Notes: a model not told the origin generated them from the sequence alone. A stretch of DNA of 64,000 nt from Nocardia sp. NBC_00565 (GCF_036345915.1 NZ_CP107785.1:4836001-4900000), one strand, 5' to 3'; shown: positions 1 to 9,266, counted from the stretch's first letter. Numbers and translations: made by a program.

Positions 1-800
1 TACGCCTGCTCGGCGCGCTCCGCCAACGCCTGCTCCAACTGCTCGACACAGTCGCGGCCCGGTTCGGTGCGCAGCACAGTCGCGGCGGGCAGCGCCGCGG
101 CGACGTCGGCGGTCGGGTCGTAGCCCGGATCACCCGACACCGGATTGACCAGCAGGACCAGCCCTTTGCCATCGACGAGCGCGGGCACCTCACGCACCAG
201 GCGAGCTGCCGCCTCGTCGGACTCGCGCACCGGCCACCAGAGGCGCGTGGCCAGCGCCACACCGGCCCCGACCGCCGCGCCGACGACTATGTCCGAGGTC
301 CAGTGCACCCCGGTGTGCACGCGGGAGTAGGCGACCGTGGCGGCCAGCGGCGCCACGACCAACGCGGTGCGCGGGCTCTCCAGCGCCACCGCCGTCACGA
401 ACGCGGCGGCGCCGGCACTGTGGCCGGACGGAAAGGACGACGACGTCGGAGCCCGGATCAGCCGCCGATCCAAGGGCAACAACTCCGCAGCCGGCCGGCG
501 GCGCGCGATCAAACCTTTCAGCACCACATTCACCGCAACGCTTGCCCCCGCGACGGAAACGGCACCACGCAGCGCGGCCCTACGCGTCGCGCCCGGTCTA
601 GCGGCGAGCAGCACCGCGATCACCGACCACAGCGCGCCACGATCCGCTGCCCGCGTCAACCGCAACATGCCGCGATCGGCCCCCGACACCGGAATTCGCG
701 CCACCGCACCACTGACTGCCCGATCGAAATGCCCCACCCCATGCACCGTCCGGCCCAACCACTCGCTCACCCCGTCGAAACTACAGCGCCGGTCCCGCAT
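1..800 (-). CDS. PAP2 phosphatase / diacylglycerol kinase fusion, 5' part
   Basis: Only the first ~266 residues are in the window; the gene runs off the left edge. The PAP2 phosphatase signature is complete: KGLIARRRP at residues 95-103, PSGH at 124-127 and SRVHTGVHWTSD at 159-170, set among hydrophobic segments. LVLLVNPVSG follows at about 214-223, which is the start of a diacylglycerol/lipid-kinase catalytic domain. The protein is therefore a bifunctional membrane lipid phosphatase and lipid kinase of the type common in actinomycetes; its substrate cannot be told. ATG at 800 lies 10 nt after the stop of the preceding gene. A GTG at residue 11 is an alternative start. Confidence 0.88.
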   Translation of the reverse strand, partial: MRDRRCSFDGVSEWLGRTVHGVGHFDRAVSGAVARIPVSGADRGMLRLTRAADRGALWSVIAVLLAARPGATRRAALRGAVSVAGASVAVNVVLKGLIARRRPAAELLPLDRRLIRAPTSSSFPSGHSAGAAAFVTAVALESPRTALVVAPLAATVAYSRVHTGVHWTSDIVVGAAVGAGVALATRLWWPVRESDEAAARLVREVPALVDGKGLVLLVNPVSGDPGYDPTADVAAALPAATVLRTEPGRDCVEQLEQALAERAEQA

Positions 801-810
801 GGGTCGACCA

Positions 811-1776
811 TCATTCGCCCTGCCCACGCCCGCGATGAACGGCGACCCGGCGGACCATCGTGAGAACCGTCACCACCACGATCGTCACCAGTTCCAGGAG
901 ATTCCAGGCAATGGTATCCGCAGTGGTGGTGACCTGCTGTTGCGGCGGCCGGTGTGGTGCCGCGAGTACCGGTGCCGGCGGCTCGATCGCAGGCGCCGAC
1001 TGAATGGCCTCGGCTGGTGGAATGGCCGGCGCGGGAAGTGTCGGCGCGTTGGGCGCCGGCGGTTCGAGCTGCAGCGGGATCCAGGGTTCTCGCGGTGTCG
1101 GGCCCGGCAGCAACAGCAGGCAGGTCAGCAGCGCGCTGCCGGTCACCGCGCTGCCGACGACAACACTGCCGAGCCCGGATCCACTCGAGCCGGGACCGAT
1201 CAACCCGGGCCCGACCGAACCCGACCCGACCGAACCGACGCCGGACAGCCCGCTACCGCTCGCCAACCCGAGCAGAATTGTGGCACTGCCGATCACGGCG
1301 CTGCCGGTGCAGGCGGTCTGGACGCTGCCCGCATCGAGCCCCAGCGCGGCCCCCGATCCACTCGCCATTCCGGCGCCGGGCCCCGCGTCAGCGGCCTCGC
1401 CACTGTCCGGCCGGCCCGCGTCGTGCCAGCCGCCATCGACGCCCGTGCCACGACCACCGCTGCCGCTCGGCGAGCCCGATGACGAACTGCCGGAGGCAGG
1501 CAACCCACTGCCCACCGGACTGCCGGGCCCGAGGTCCAGACCATTCCAGGCGGAGCTGCTGCCGGTGTTCAGGAAATCCGCGGCGGCAGGCCCGGTTCCG
1601 GTTCCGGGAGACGCACTGCCGGTGCCGATATCACCGATGGGCGGCCACTCGGGCAGCACCGGATCGGCGGCCGCGGGACGACCCGCGAGTAGTACCGCCG
1701 CCAGCGGTACCGCCGTCATCAAGGCGAGTCCCATTGCAGCTCTTCGTGTTTGCGGAATATCTCGTTCGAACGCCAT
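811..1776 (-). CDS. secreted Gly/Ser/Pro-rich protein with C-terminal membrane anchor
   Basis: The 321-residue protein begins with a basic stretch and hydrophobic core ending in AGRPAAADP near residue 38, a good signal peptide. The middle is low complexity, dominated by Gly, Ser, Thr and Pro, with a short hydrophobic stretch (SALLTCLLLL). The C-terminus carries one membrane helix (about LELVTIVVVTVLTM) and a basic tail. No enzymatic motif is visible. It probably acts in the envelope. In-frame ATG codons at 1794 and 1776 both precede the signal peptide; 1776 was chosen, and the much longer upstream extension of this frame overlaps the neighbouring gene and is not credible. Confidence 0.6.
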   Translation of the reverse strand: MAFERDIPQTRRAAMGLALMTAVPLAAVLLAGRPAAADPVLPEWPPIGDIGTGSASPGTGTGPAAADFLNTGSSSAWNGLDLGPGSPVGSGLPASGSSSSGSPSGSGGRGTGVDGGWHDAGRPDSGEAADAGPGAGMASGSGAALGLDAGSVQTACTGSAVIGSATILLGLASGSGLSGVGSVGSGSVGPGLIGPGSSGSGLGSVVVGSAVTGSALLTCLLLLPGPTPREPWIPLQLEPPAPNAPTLPAPAIPPAEAIQSAPAIEPPAPVLAAPHRPPQQQVTTTADTIAWNLLELVTIVVVTVLTMVRRVAVHRGRGQGE

Positions 1777-1811
1777 AAACCGATACCCATCCATCGCGAT
1801 CCGTAGGCCGA

Positions 1812-2573
1812 TCAGTTGATGTGCTGATATCGCGACAGTGCGTACTCGAACGCATCTTTCGGAACGACATTCCCACCGGAGAACGGCCGGTCGAGGTTGT
1901 AGATCGCCAGAATCGTCGAGCCGACCACCACACCGAGCAGCGCGGTCATCAGCACACTGCGCCGAGTGACTTCGACACCGGACAGGACGGCGGTGCACAA
2001 CAGCAGAACCGTGCCGCACCACAGCGCGACGTAGAGGAATCCGGGTACCCGGTAGCCCGCGTCCAAAGCGCGATCCTGACGCGCCTCCGCGACCGCGTCC
2101 AGACTGGCCATGGCTGTGGTCCGCAGGTCGGCGACATCCGCGTCCGTCGACGGCACCGATGCCACGGCATCGCGCAGACTGTCGAACGTGTCCTGAGTGG
2201 ACGCACTGAGCCGACGTTGCTCGCGCATTACCGACCACTCTTCGGTGACCACCTGATCGGTGTAATCCCTTACCAGTCCTTCGATCTGGCGATGTTCGGG
2301 ATCCGGCATCGAGTGCGCCGCCGTGTAGGTGTCGACCAATGCCTTCGCCTCGGCAATGGTGTGGTTGTGCGCGTTGTCGTACTCCTGCCAGCAGATCACC
2401 ACCACGAACGCGACCACCGCCAGGAACAGCGTGTTGATCAGGTCGAGCACGAGGGTGCCGGAGGATTCGTCATCGGTCTGCCGCCACGACACCGGCCGCA
2501 GCCGATCCCCGACCACGAAGACCACGACCGCGAGGATCGCCGCTACAACCGGAACGATCAATACCAAAGCCAT
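1812..2573 (-). CDS. DUF4239-type bestrophin-like membrane protein
   Basis: The 253-residue protein has an N-terminal membrane helix (MALVLIVPVVAAILAVVVFV), a second helix near residues 40-60, a central soluble helical part of about 110 residues and two C-terminal helices. This layout, with the internal NHTIAEAKALVDTY region, fits the DUF4239 (bestrophin-like) family of poorly characterised actinobacterial membrane proteins. No function should be assumed. It lies 17-35 nt upstream of the Gly-rich secreted gene on the same strand, so the two may be co-transcribed. The start at MALV was chosen because the longer frame adds 34 basic residues before the first helix. Confidence 0.62.
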   Translation of the reverse strand: MALVLIVPVVAAILAVVVFVVGDRLRPVSWRQTDDESSGTLVLDLINTLFLAVVAFVVVICWQEYDNAHNHTIAEAKALVDTYTAAHSMPDPEHRQIEGLVRDYTDQVVTEEWSVMREQRRLSASTQDTFDSLRDAVASVPSTDADVADLRTTAMASLDAVAEARQDRALDAGYRVPGFLYVALWCGTVLLLCTAVLSGVEVTRRSVLMTALLGVVVGSTILAIYNLDRPFSGGNVVPKDAFEYALSRYQHIN

Positions 2574-2705
2574 ACAGCGACCCCATCTTTCGAGCGAACA
2601 GCCGAACCGGATCGCGGCTGTACGCACGGTGCGCTGAGGTCCACCTCGGCGATCGCGGGCAGCGTCGATCACCAATTATTCGAAGCAGAGGCCCGGTCGG
2701 ATGTC

Positions 2706-3596
2706 CTAGAACCCTTGTGGGGGAAGCGAAGCGGGCGCGTGCTGATCGGCTACTTCGGTGAGCGCCTGCGCCCACCCGTCCAACCGGTCGGCGGCGTGGC
2801 GCAGATCCGCCACGATGGCATCGAAATTGTGTCGCAGCACCGCGCTTTCGGGGACCGCGAGGATCTGCCCGGCGGCGGCGACCACCTGCTCGTATTCGGC
2901 GACCCCGCTATCGAGGCGCCCGAGCGCGAACTGCATATTCTCGGTCAATCCGACCGCGGCAACGGATTTCGATCGCCCCATGGCGCCGAGCGCCTGTTGC
3001 ATCGCGGTGATATCGGCGGCCAGCGCATGTAAGGCGGCCGCACCCGAATCCGCGGTCTCGAGCAGGTCGGCGAGTTCTTCCTCCGGCAGGCGGTTCGATC
3101 GCGCGATCTGCGTACCGAGCCCGTGCAATGCCTTCTCCGCCCGCACCAACCGCCCGATCGGCGCCCGCGCGGACGACCATGCCGGTGGTTGCTTGCGCGG
3201 GACGAAGGCCGCCTGCGGCAGCGGTGAGCTGCGCAACCGCAGATAACGGCGCGCGCTGAGTGCGGTACCGGTGACCAGGGCGACCGCACCACCACCGACG
3301 ACGACCACGGCCCAGACCGGTGCCGAAATCACAACCAGCCCTACGGTGCCCGCAGTGGTGAGACCGCCCACCGTCCCGAGCTGAAAGCTCCGGCGACGCA
3401 TCCGGCGACGCTTACGTAGTTCCCGTTCCCGCGGATCGGCCCACCGGCGCACCGCGACCAGTGCGTGCTCCCCCACCTCACGCAGACTGTCGGGCAGCGT
3501 TCCGGGCTGCGGGACGAGCGCCGACTGGGCCCGTACCAGCGCGGAGCCGCGGCGGCGGCTACCCTTCGACTGCTCGCGCGGTTCCTGCGGGCTCAT
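2706..3596 (-). CDS. pspM: phage-shock envelope-stress protein PspM
   Basis: The 296-residue protein has a basic N-terminus, two adjacent membrane helices at about residues 95-140, and a helical C-terminal half. It follows pspA and clgR on the same strand. In M. tuberculosis the clgR-pspA-Rv2743c operon encodes ClgR, PspA and the membrane partner PspM, and position, size and topology here match that protein. By homology it would anchor PspA at the membrane during envelope stress. The assignment rests mainly on synteny and topology, since the family has no diagnostic motif. A 156-nt spacer separates it from pspA. Confidence 0.75.
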   Translation of the reverse strand: MSPQEPREQSKGSRRRGSALVRAQSALVPQPGTLPDSLREVGEHALVAVRRWADPRERELRKRRRMRRRSFQLGTVGGLTTAGTVGLVVISAPVWAVVVVGGGAVALVTGTALSARRYLRLRSSPLPQAAFVPRKQPPAWSSARAPIGRLVRAEKALHGLGTQIARSNRLPEEELADLLETADSGAAALHALAADITAMQQALGAMGRSKSVAAVGLTENMQFALGRLDSGVAEYEQVVAAAGQILAVPESAVLRHNFDAIVADLRHAADRLDGWAQALTEVADQHAPASLPPQGF

Positions 3597-3752
3597 CGGT
3601 TTCCTTCCGACGGCGCGAAACCATTCGGCGCACCGTCCGGTGCCGAGACGGGCAGGGCCCGAGCATGACCGACGGCCGACCCGCCAGGTACCCGTGCCAT
3701 CTCTTCCACCGAACCAGTCCTCGCCGAGCTGTGCCTACTTCGAACGACGCGC

Positions 3753-4589
3753 CTACTGCTGCGCGGTCTGCCCCTTGTTCATCTGCGGCTGCGGCTGCGC
3801 CGGACTCGCCTGCGTCGCACCCGGATTGATCGCGGGCGCGGCCGCGCCACCGGCGGGCAGCGCATCGCCGCGCATGGAGGCGCGAATCTGCTCCAGCTTG
3901 CTGTGCCCGGCCATCTGGATGCTGGCCTGCTGCACCTCGAGCATCCGCCCCTGTACCGTGTTGCCCGCGAGTTCGGCGGCGCCGAGCGCATTGGCGTAGC
4001 GGCGCTCGATCTTCTCGCGCACCGCGTCCAGGCTGGGGGTGGTGCCCGGCGCGGACAGCGTCGAATCCATCCGCTGCAACGATGCGGAGACCTGTTCCTG
4101 CATCTTGGCCTGCTCCAGCTGGCTGAGCAGCTTGGTGCGCTCGGCGACCTTCTGCTGCAACAGCATCGCGTTCTGCTCGACCGCCTTCTTGGCTTGCGCG
4201 GCCGCCTGCAGCGACTGGTCGTGCAGCACCTTGAGATCCTCGACCGACTGCTCGGCGGTGACCAGCTGCGCGGCGAATGCCTCGGCGGCATTGGTGTACT
4301 GGATCGCCTTCTCGGTGTCACCGGCCGCGGCGGCCTGATCGGCCAGCATGACGGCCTGGCGTGCATTGGCGTTGAGCTTCTCGACATCGTCGAGCTGACG
4401 GTTCAGCTTCATCTCCAGCTGACGCTGGTTGCCGATGACCGATGCGGCCTGCTGCGAAAGGGCCTGATGCTGGCGCTGAGCTTCCTCGATAGCCTGCTGA
4501 ATCTGGACCTTCGGATCCGCGTGCTCCTCGATCTTCGAATCGAAGAGGGCCATCAGATATTTCCAGGCCTTGACGAACGGATTAGCCAT
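3753..4589 (-). CDS. pspA: PspA/IM30 family phage-shock protein
   Basis: The 278-residue protein starts [16 protein letters not shown], the amphipathic N-terminal helix of PspA/IM30/Vipp1 proteins, and continues as a long coiled coil rich in Gln, Ala and Glu. It ends in a Pro/Gly/Gln-rich tail. PspA binds stressed inner membranes and stabilises them. The start at 4589 is set by a strong ribosome binding site (GGAGGCGGG, ~8 nt upstream) and by homology; a longer frame to 4652 adds non-homologous sequence. It lies between clgR and pspM, the mycobacterial Psp arrangement (M. tuberculosis Rv2744c, the 35-kDa antigen). Confidence 0.93.
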   Translation of the reverse strand: MANPFVKAWKYLMALFDSKIEEHADPKVQIQQAIEEAQRQHQALSQQAASVIGNQRQLEMKLNRQLDDVEKLNANARQAVMLADQAAAAGDTEKAIQYTNAAEAFAAQLVTAEQSVEDLKVLHDQSLQAAAQAKKAVEQNAMLLQQKVAERTKLLSQLEQAKMQEQVSASLQRMDSTLSAPGTTPSLDAVREKIERRYANALGAAELAGNTVQGRMLEVQQASIQMAGHSKLEQIRASMRGDALPAGGAAAPAINPGATQASPAQPQPQMNKGQTAQQ

Positions 4590-4791
4590 CGATTGATCCC
4601 GCCTCCATAAGATGCGCCGCGCTTCACCGCGACTCCAGTGCGCGACCGTCACGCACCCGATATGTGCCTATCCTCCACCATGTGGCACCCGGGCCGGGCG
4701 AACCCGGCCCATCCGACGCCTAGTACAGAATCTATCCGCTTTCGGCACCGGTCCGCAGCGGTGGCCGCGGACGCCACCCCTTCTCGTGCGA

Positions 4792-5265
4792 TCAGTTGCT
4801 CTTCACCAGAACCAGCATGTCCGCCCTCGGGGCCGGAATGACGATCCGCGTGTCTTCGGCGATCTTGGGCCGGGCGACCGACATGGTGGCGGTCGCGGCC
4901 TCGGGAGCAGCTTCTGCTGTGTTGTCTCGAGCGACCTGCGAGCAGTCGCTAGCGGCGGCGGGCTCGGCCGCGGCGGTCCGATCCGATTCGGGCACATCGG
5001 CGGTCGGTGCGGGCGCTTCGGCGGGCAACGCGTCGGCACCGGCCATGATCGTGCTCACATCCCAGAGCACCCGCGACAGCGGCACATCCAGGGCCGCGCA
5101 GATGGCGGCGAGCAGTTCGCTGGAGGCTTCTTTGCGGCCCCGCTCGACTTCCGACAGATATCCCAGGCTCACGCGCGCCGAGGTGGAGACCTCACGCAAG
5201 GTCCGGCTCTGGGCGAGACGAGCACGCCGCAGACTGTCCCCGATCGCCTCTCGCAGCAGCGTCAT
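4792..5265 (-). CDS. clgR: ClgR-type transcriptional activator
   Basis: The 157-residue protein has an XRE/Cro helix-turn-helix at about residues 8-68, with [20 protein letters not shown] followed by [11 protein letters not shown], which is nearly diagnostic of actinobacterial ClgR. ClgR activates clp protease genes and the psp operon under envelope stress. The C-terminal ~85 residues are an Ala/Pro/Glu-rich tail, longer than I recall for the mycobacterial protein (roughly 110 residues). Residues 104-113 of that tail are encoded by a copy of the dispersed palindromic repeat. The start at 5265 gives the family N-terminus ([12 protein letters not shown]). pspA and pspM follow on the same strand and are expected targets. 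Confidence 0.88.
   Translation of the reverse strand: MTLLREAIGDSLRRARLAQSRTLREVSTSARVSLGYLSEVERGRKEASSELLAAICAALDVPLSRVLWDVSTIMAGADALPAEAPAPTADVPESDRTAAAEPAAASDCSQVARDNTAEAAPEAATATMSVARPKIAEDTRIVIPAPRADMLVLVKSN
4928..4954. repeat. dispersed palindromic repeat, copy 1, inside clgR
   Basis: The sequence CGAGCGACCTGC-GA-GCAGTCGCT-AGCG matches the six-copy family in this window. The arms AGCGAC(C)TGC and GCAGTCGCT pair with one unpaired C. It lies wholly within the clgR tail-coding part and keeps the reading frame open. Confidence 0.8.
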
Positions 5266-5373
5266 GTCGTTCTCCTTAGCTCCAGTAACCGGGTCCGCGG
5301 GCACCTGCCAGCGCTGCGCACGCCGTCCTTTCTGGCACAACGTCGAGCACTGGCCGATTGGTTCCCGCAGCCG

Positions 5374-5868
5374 CTAGTGGTCGCCTCCCACGATACGACG
5401 CAACTCCCGTACCGCGCTGTGCGTAGCACCGATTCTGATCGCCCATCGGTCACCGGTCAGCGTCCACCGCATCACCTCGGTATGTCCCGGACCGGCCAGT
5501 CCGAGGAAGACCGTCCCGACCGCGTGGCCATCCTGGGAATCGGGTCCGGCCACCCCGGTCAGACCGACACCCCAGTCCGCACCGCAGCGCACGCGCGCGC
5601 CCACGGCCAGCTGTTGCGCGGTGCTCGCGGCGACCGGACCTTCCGTCGCCAGTACTTCGTCACTGACACCGGCGAGGCTGTGCTTGAGATCGGTGGCGTA
5701 CACCACAAGGCCGCCACGCAGCACCGCACTGGCGCCCGGCACCCCGGCGATGGTCGCCGCGAGCAGGCCCGCGGTCAGCGATTCCGCGGTCGCCACCGTC
5801 TGCCCCGCCGCACCCAGCGCGTGCACCAATTCGACGACCGGGGCACCGGTGGTCAGCGGATCACTCAT
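5374..5868 (-). CDS. cinA: CinA C-terminal domain amidohydrolase (PncC-like)
   Basis: The 164-residue protein is a stand-alone CinA C-terminal domain. It contains TVATAESLTAGLLAATIAGV near the N-terminus, YATDLKHSLAGV in the middle and GLTGVAGPDSQDGHAVGTVF after it, the family signature. This domain deamidates nicotinamide mononucleotide in the pyridine-nucleotide salvage cycle. The N-terminal molybdopterin-binding-like domain of full CinA is absent, as is usual for the short form. ATG at 5868 overlaps the pgsA stop (ATGA), so the two genes are translationally coupled. Confidence 0.9.
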   Translation of the reverse strand: MSDPLTTGAPVVELVHALGAAGQTVATAESLTAGLLAATIAGVPGASAVLRGGLVVYATDLKHSLAGVSDEVLATEGPVAASTAQQLAVGARVRCGADWGVGLTGVAGPDSQDGHAVGTVFLGLAGPGHTEVMRWTLTGDRWAIRIGATHSAVRELRRIVGGDH

Positions 5869-6524
5869 GCGCCCCGGGTCCGGCCCGGAACTCCCGCCAG
5901 CCACACCCGCGCCGCCTGCCCCACATAATCGAGCCCGGTGAGGACTGTCAGCGCGACCGCGATATACATCAAAACCATTCCCGCGGTGGCGAACCCACCG
6001 TGCAACGGCAGCAGCAGCACCGCGATCGCGACGGACTGCACCAGCGTCTTCACCTTGCCGCCGCGCCCGGCCGGGATCACCCCGCGCCGCACCACCACCA
6101 GCCGCAACAGCGTCACCCCGATCTCCCGACCACAGATGACCAGGGTGATCCACCACGCCAGATCCCCGAGCACCGAGAGCCCGATCACCGCCGAACCGAT
6201 CAGCGCCTTATCCGCAATCGGATCGGCGAGTTTTCCGAAATCGGTGACGAGACCGTATTTACGCGCCAATTGCCCATCGAAGCGATCGGTGATCGCGGCG
6301 ATGCCGAACAGCGCGGCGGCCGCGATCCGCCAGCCGGTCTGGTGCCCGCCACCGGCGAACAGCGCGAGCACGAACAGCGGCACCAGCGCGATGCGCAGCA
6401 TGGTGAGGATATTCGCGATATTCATCAGCGGAACGACCGGTTCGGCCTGGGTCGGCACGAATCCGGTCCGAACCGGGGACGGCTCGACCCAGCCTCGATC
6501 GATCTCTTCGGGCCGCACGCTCAT
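5865..6524 (-). CDS. pgsA: CDP-diacylglycerol-glycerol-3-phosphate phosphatidyltransferase
   Basis: The 219-residue membrane protein carries the CDP-alcohol phosphatidyltransferase motif D-G-x2-A-R-x8-G-x3-D-x3-D, seen as DRFDGQLARKYG followed by DFGKLADPIADK. About five to six membrane helices surround it. It makes phosphatidylglycerophosphate, the precursor of phosphatidylglycerol and cardiolipin. The start was placed at MSVRPEEID, which precedes a ~35-residue soluble leader; the longer frame to 6611 is not supported. It overlaps cinA by 4 nt and faces the divergent argA gene, the same pgsA3/Rv2747 arrangement as in M. tuberculosis. Confidence 0.92.
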   Translation of the reverse strand: MSVRPEEIDRGWVEPSPVRTGFVPTQAEPVVPLMNIANILTMLRIALVPLFVLALFAGGGHQTGWRIAAAALFGIAAITDRFDGQLARKYGLVTDFGKLADPIADKALIGSAVIGLSVLGDLAWWITLVICGREIGVTLLRLVVVRRGVIPAGRGGKVKTLVQSVAIAVLLLPLHGGFATAGMVLMYIAVALTVLTGLDYVGQAARVWLAGVPGRTRGA

Positions 6525-6727
6525 GCCTCCGCCTTGCGCGTGGACGGCTGTGTCATGACTCGCTCGCTGCGCTCCCGAATCGCCTCCGTCTCGCTGGCGG
6601 AATTCCCGCACACCAGTACCCCCGCGCCAAGGCTCGGATGCATGCCTACGCGATGCGGGGAGCGGAGCGGGTGGATGTGCGACACACGTTCAGAGTATCG
6701 GTAACCGGGCCGACTAATGTGCACCCC

Positions 6728-7294
6728 ATGACCTCTCGGGGACCAGTAGGTGGTTCGACCAGCGACGCGTATCAAGGCGCGGCACCCGCCGCGAACAACT
6801 CTGTCCCGCTCGTGCGACGCGCCCGAACCTCCGATGTATCCCAGATCAAGAGCCTCGTCGATGTCTACGCCGGTCGGATCCTGCTGGAGAAGAACCTGGT
6901 CACGCTGTACGAGGCGGTGCAGGAATTCTGGGTGGCCGAACTCGACGGCCGGGTGGTCGGCTGCGGCGCGCTGCATGTGCTCTGGGCCGATCTCGGCGAG
7001 GTCCGCACGGTCGCGGTGCATCCCGATGTCAAGGGGCACGGCGTCGGCCGGCTCGTCGTGGAGCGCCTGATCACGGTGGCCAGGGAACTCGAACTCGGCC
7101 GGCTGTTCGTCCTCACCTTCGAGGTGGACTTCTTCGGCAGGCACGGATTCGTCGAGATCGATGGCACCCCGGTGACCGCGGAGGTGTACGCCGAGATGTG
7201 CCGGACCTTCGATCCCGGCGTCGCGGAATTCCTCGACCTCAGCTATGTGAAGCCGAACACCCTCGGCAATACTCGAATGCTGCTCAACCTCTGA
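6728..7294 (+). CDS. argA: amino-acid N-acetyltransferase, GNAT family
   Basis: The 188-residue GNAT protein contains the acetyl-CoA loop VAVHPDVKGHGVGRLVVERL at about residues 98-117 and EVDFFGRHGFVEIDGTPV near the C-terminus. It corresponds to M. tuberculosis Rv2747, a short ArgA-type glutamate N-acetyltransferase that starts arginine synthesis. Position supports this: it sits between pgsA and ftsK and is divergent from pgsA, as in mycobacteria. The start MTSRGPVGG at 6728 gives a family-like length; an upstream in-frame ATG at 6638 overlaps the pgsA promoter region. The YciI-like gene follows 16 nt downstream. Confidence 0.85.
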   Translation: MTSRGPVGGSTSDAYQGAAPAANNSVPLVRRARTSDVSQIKSLVDVYAGRILLEKNLVTLYEAVQEFWVAELDGRVVGCGALHVLWADLGEVRTVAVHPDVKGHGVGRLVVERLITVARELELGRLFVLTFEVDFFGRHGFVEIDGTPVTAEVYAEMCRTFDPGVAEFLDLSYVKPNTLGNTRMLLNL

Positions 7295-7310
7295 CAAGAA
7301 CGGATCGACC

Positions 7311-7595
7311 GTGTCCATCTTCGCCGTGCACTACACCTACTCCGAGGCCACCGTGGCAGGCCGCGATACCCATCGTCCCGAGCATCGGGCCTGGCTGTCG
7401 GGTCTGATCGAGGCCGGTTCGCTGTTGTCCAGCGGGCCGTACGCGGATGGCTCCGGCGCCTTGCTGCTGTTCCAGGCCGCGGACGAGGGGGCACTCGAGG
7501 AGTTGCTGGCCCAGGATCCGTTCGCCCGCGAGAAGCTCATCGACGCGGTGCGCGCGGTGGAGTGGCTGCCGGTGATGGGCACGTTCTCGGCCTGA
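7311..7595 (+). CDS. YciI family protein
   Basis: The 94-residue protein has a ferredoxin-like fold pattern: MSIFAVHYTY at the N-terminus, the RPEHRAWLSGLIEAGSLLSS region with the conserved His, then AVEWLPVMGTF at the end. This is the YciI-like domain, a dimeric alpha/beta-barrel family with largely unknown biochemical roles. It starts with GTG only 16 nt after argA, so it is probably co-transcribed with it. Length is normal for the family. Confidence 0.87.
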   Translation: MSIFAVHYTYSEATVAGRDTHRPEHRAWLSGLIEAGSLLSSGPYADGSGALLLFQAADEGALEELLAQDPFAREKLIDAVRAVEWLPVMGTFSA

Positions 7596-7711
7596 TCGAA
7601 TCCGCCTGAGCGCCGCGTGTCGTCACCCGACACCCGGCGCTTGGCAAACTTCTGGCGACACACCGTCCGAGGTGCGGACGAACGGGAGCCTGGCGACGCA
7701 GACTCCCCCGT

Positions 7712-8263
7712 ATGCGCATATCCACCATGGTTTTCGCGTCGACATCGGCTGCGTTTCTCGCGCTCACCGCATGTTCCGGATTCGACCGGACCATCAATTC
7801 CGATGATGTGGCAAACATGGCCGCTCACCCGGCCCTTCGCCCAGGTGTGGTCGACCGACTGACGTACCGCGCCGAGGACGGCTACTACTTCCAGACGGCC
7901 GACCACAGCATCACCTGCGGTTTCCTCGATCAGCCCCTCGGGCAGCCGAGGCGACCGGTGGGCTGTCAGGGTGTCACCTGGCCCGCGCCGCCGGAGATGC
8001 AGGCCTGCTGGAGTATCGACCCCAGCGCGGCCGCTGTCGCCGTCGGCGACAGCGCCGGATATCTGTGCGTGAACCGGGGTTACTTCGCCGGGTCGCCGAT
8101 GGAATCCGGCGCGGACACCAGTGGCGGGCCGGTATTGCCGGTCGGATCCAGCCTGAGCATGCAGGGATTCACCTGCCTGGCCCAGCCCGACGGCGTGACC
8201 TGTCGCAATGATGTGAACGGGCGTGGTTTCGAGATGACGCCCGAACGCAACCGGGTGTTCTGA
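7712..8263 (+). CDS. putative secreted lipoprotein
   Basis: The 183-residue protein begins with a signal peptide ending in a lipobox, FLALTACSG, with Cys21 as the probable lipidated residue. The mature part has five to six cysteines and no recognised enzyme motif; similar small exported proteins of unknown role are frequent in Nocardia and Mycobacterium. It would be anchored on the outer face of the cytoplasmic membrane. Its end abuts the end of the convergent TerC gene (one base between the stops), so little or no separate terminator fits between them. Confidence 0.7.
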   Translation: MRISTMVFASTSAAFLALTACSGFDRTINSDDVANMAAHPALRPGVVDRLTYRAEDGYYFQTADHSITCGFLDQPLGQPRRPVGCQGVTWPAPPEMQACWSIDPSAAAVAVGDSAGYLCVNRGYFAGSPMESGADTSGGPVLPVGSSLSMQGFTCLAQPDGVTCRNDVNGRGFEMTPERNRVF

Positions 8264-8264
8264 G

Positions 8265-9266
8265 TCAGTCACCCAGTGCGCTGTCCGCGTGGCGGGACGC
8301 GCCGCGGGTTTTGATCAAGCTGGCCACCGTCGCGACGATCAGAATGCCGAGAATGACGCCCAGCGACACCGGCGTCGAGATCTCCGGTACCTTGACGTGC
8401 TCACCACCGTTGATGAAAGGCAGGGTGTTCTCGTGCAATGCGTGCAGCACCAGTTTGACGCCGATGAACGCGAGGATCGCCGACAGGCCGTAGGACAGGT
8501 AGACCAGGCGATCGAGCAAACCGCCGATGAGGAAGAACAGCTGCCGTAAACCCATGAGTGCGAAGGCGTTCGCGGTGAAGACGATATAGGGCTGCTCGGT
8601 GAGACCGTAGATCGCGGGGATGGAATCCAACGCGAACAGCAGGTCCGCGAAGCCGATCGCCAACAGCGCCAACAGCAATGGGGTGACCACGCGCCGACCA
8701 TCGATCCTGGTGAGCAGTTTGTCGCCGTCGTACTCGTCGGTGGTCGGGAGTACCCGCTTGGCCAGCGCCACGATCCGGCTATCGCGCTTCTCCTCCTGCT
8801 CGACCTCGTGCCCGCTCTCACGCAACAGCTTGACGGCCGTGTAGACCAGGAACGCGCCGAACAGATAGAACACCCAACTGAACGCGCTGATGGCGGCCGC
8901 GCCGACGGCGATGAACACCCCGCGCATGACCAAGGCGAGCACGATGCCGATCAGCAGCACCTTTTGCTGGTAGATCCGCGGTACCGCGAAGGTCGACATG
9001 ATGATGACGAAGATGAACAGGTTGTCGACCGAGAGCGCCTTCTCGGTGACGAAGCCCGCGTAGTACTCCCCCGCGAAGGTCGAGCCCCACTTCCAGGCGA
9101 CGAAGCCGCCGAACACCAGCGCCAGGGTGATGTAGATCGCCGACCAGATGCCCGATTCCTTGAAGGTCGGATCGTGTGGCGTGCGGACGTGGGCGAAGAA
9201 GTCGAAGACGAACAGGCCCAGGATCACCACGATCGTGAGCGTCCATTCGAGTGCGGTTACGTGCAT
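8265..9266 (-). CDS. TerC family integral membrane protein
   Basis: The 333-residue protein has about nine membrane helices and the two TerC signatures: ALSVDNLFIF at about residues 74-83 and FALDSIPAIYG at about 209-219, whose acidic residues are thought to bind metal. TerC proteins are linked to tellurite resistance and, in several bacteria, to manganese export during metalation of secreted proteins. The start MHVTALEW at 9266 places the first helix correctly; the longer frame to 9353 is unlikely. I looked for a manganese-type (yybP-ykoY) leader upstream and did not see one. Confidence 0.88.
   Translation of the reverse strand: MHVTALEWTLTIVVILGLFVFDFFAHVRTPHDPTFKESGIWSAIYITLALVFGGFVAWKWGSTFAGEYYAGFVTEKALSVDNLFIFVIIMSTFAVPRIYQQKVLLIGIVLALVMRGVFIAVGAAAISAFSWVFYLFGAFLVYTAVKLLRESGHEVEQEEKRDSRIVALAKRVLPTTDEYDGDKLLTRIDGRRVVTPLLLALLAIGFADLLFALDSIPAIYGLTEQPYIVFTANAFALMGLRQLFFLIGGLLDRLVYLSYGLSAILAFIGVKLVLHALHENTLPFINGGEHVKVPEISTPVSLGVILGILIVATVASLIKTRGASRHADSALGD

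Noticed and set aside
811..2238. 475-codon minus-strand frame
   Set aside because: Its first ~150 codons overlap the DUF4239-like gene in another frame and look like shadow coding; the real product starts at the signal peptide near 1776-1794.
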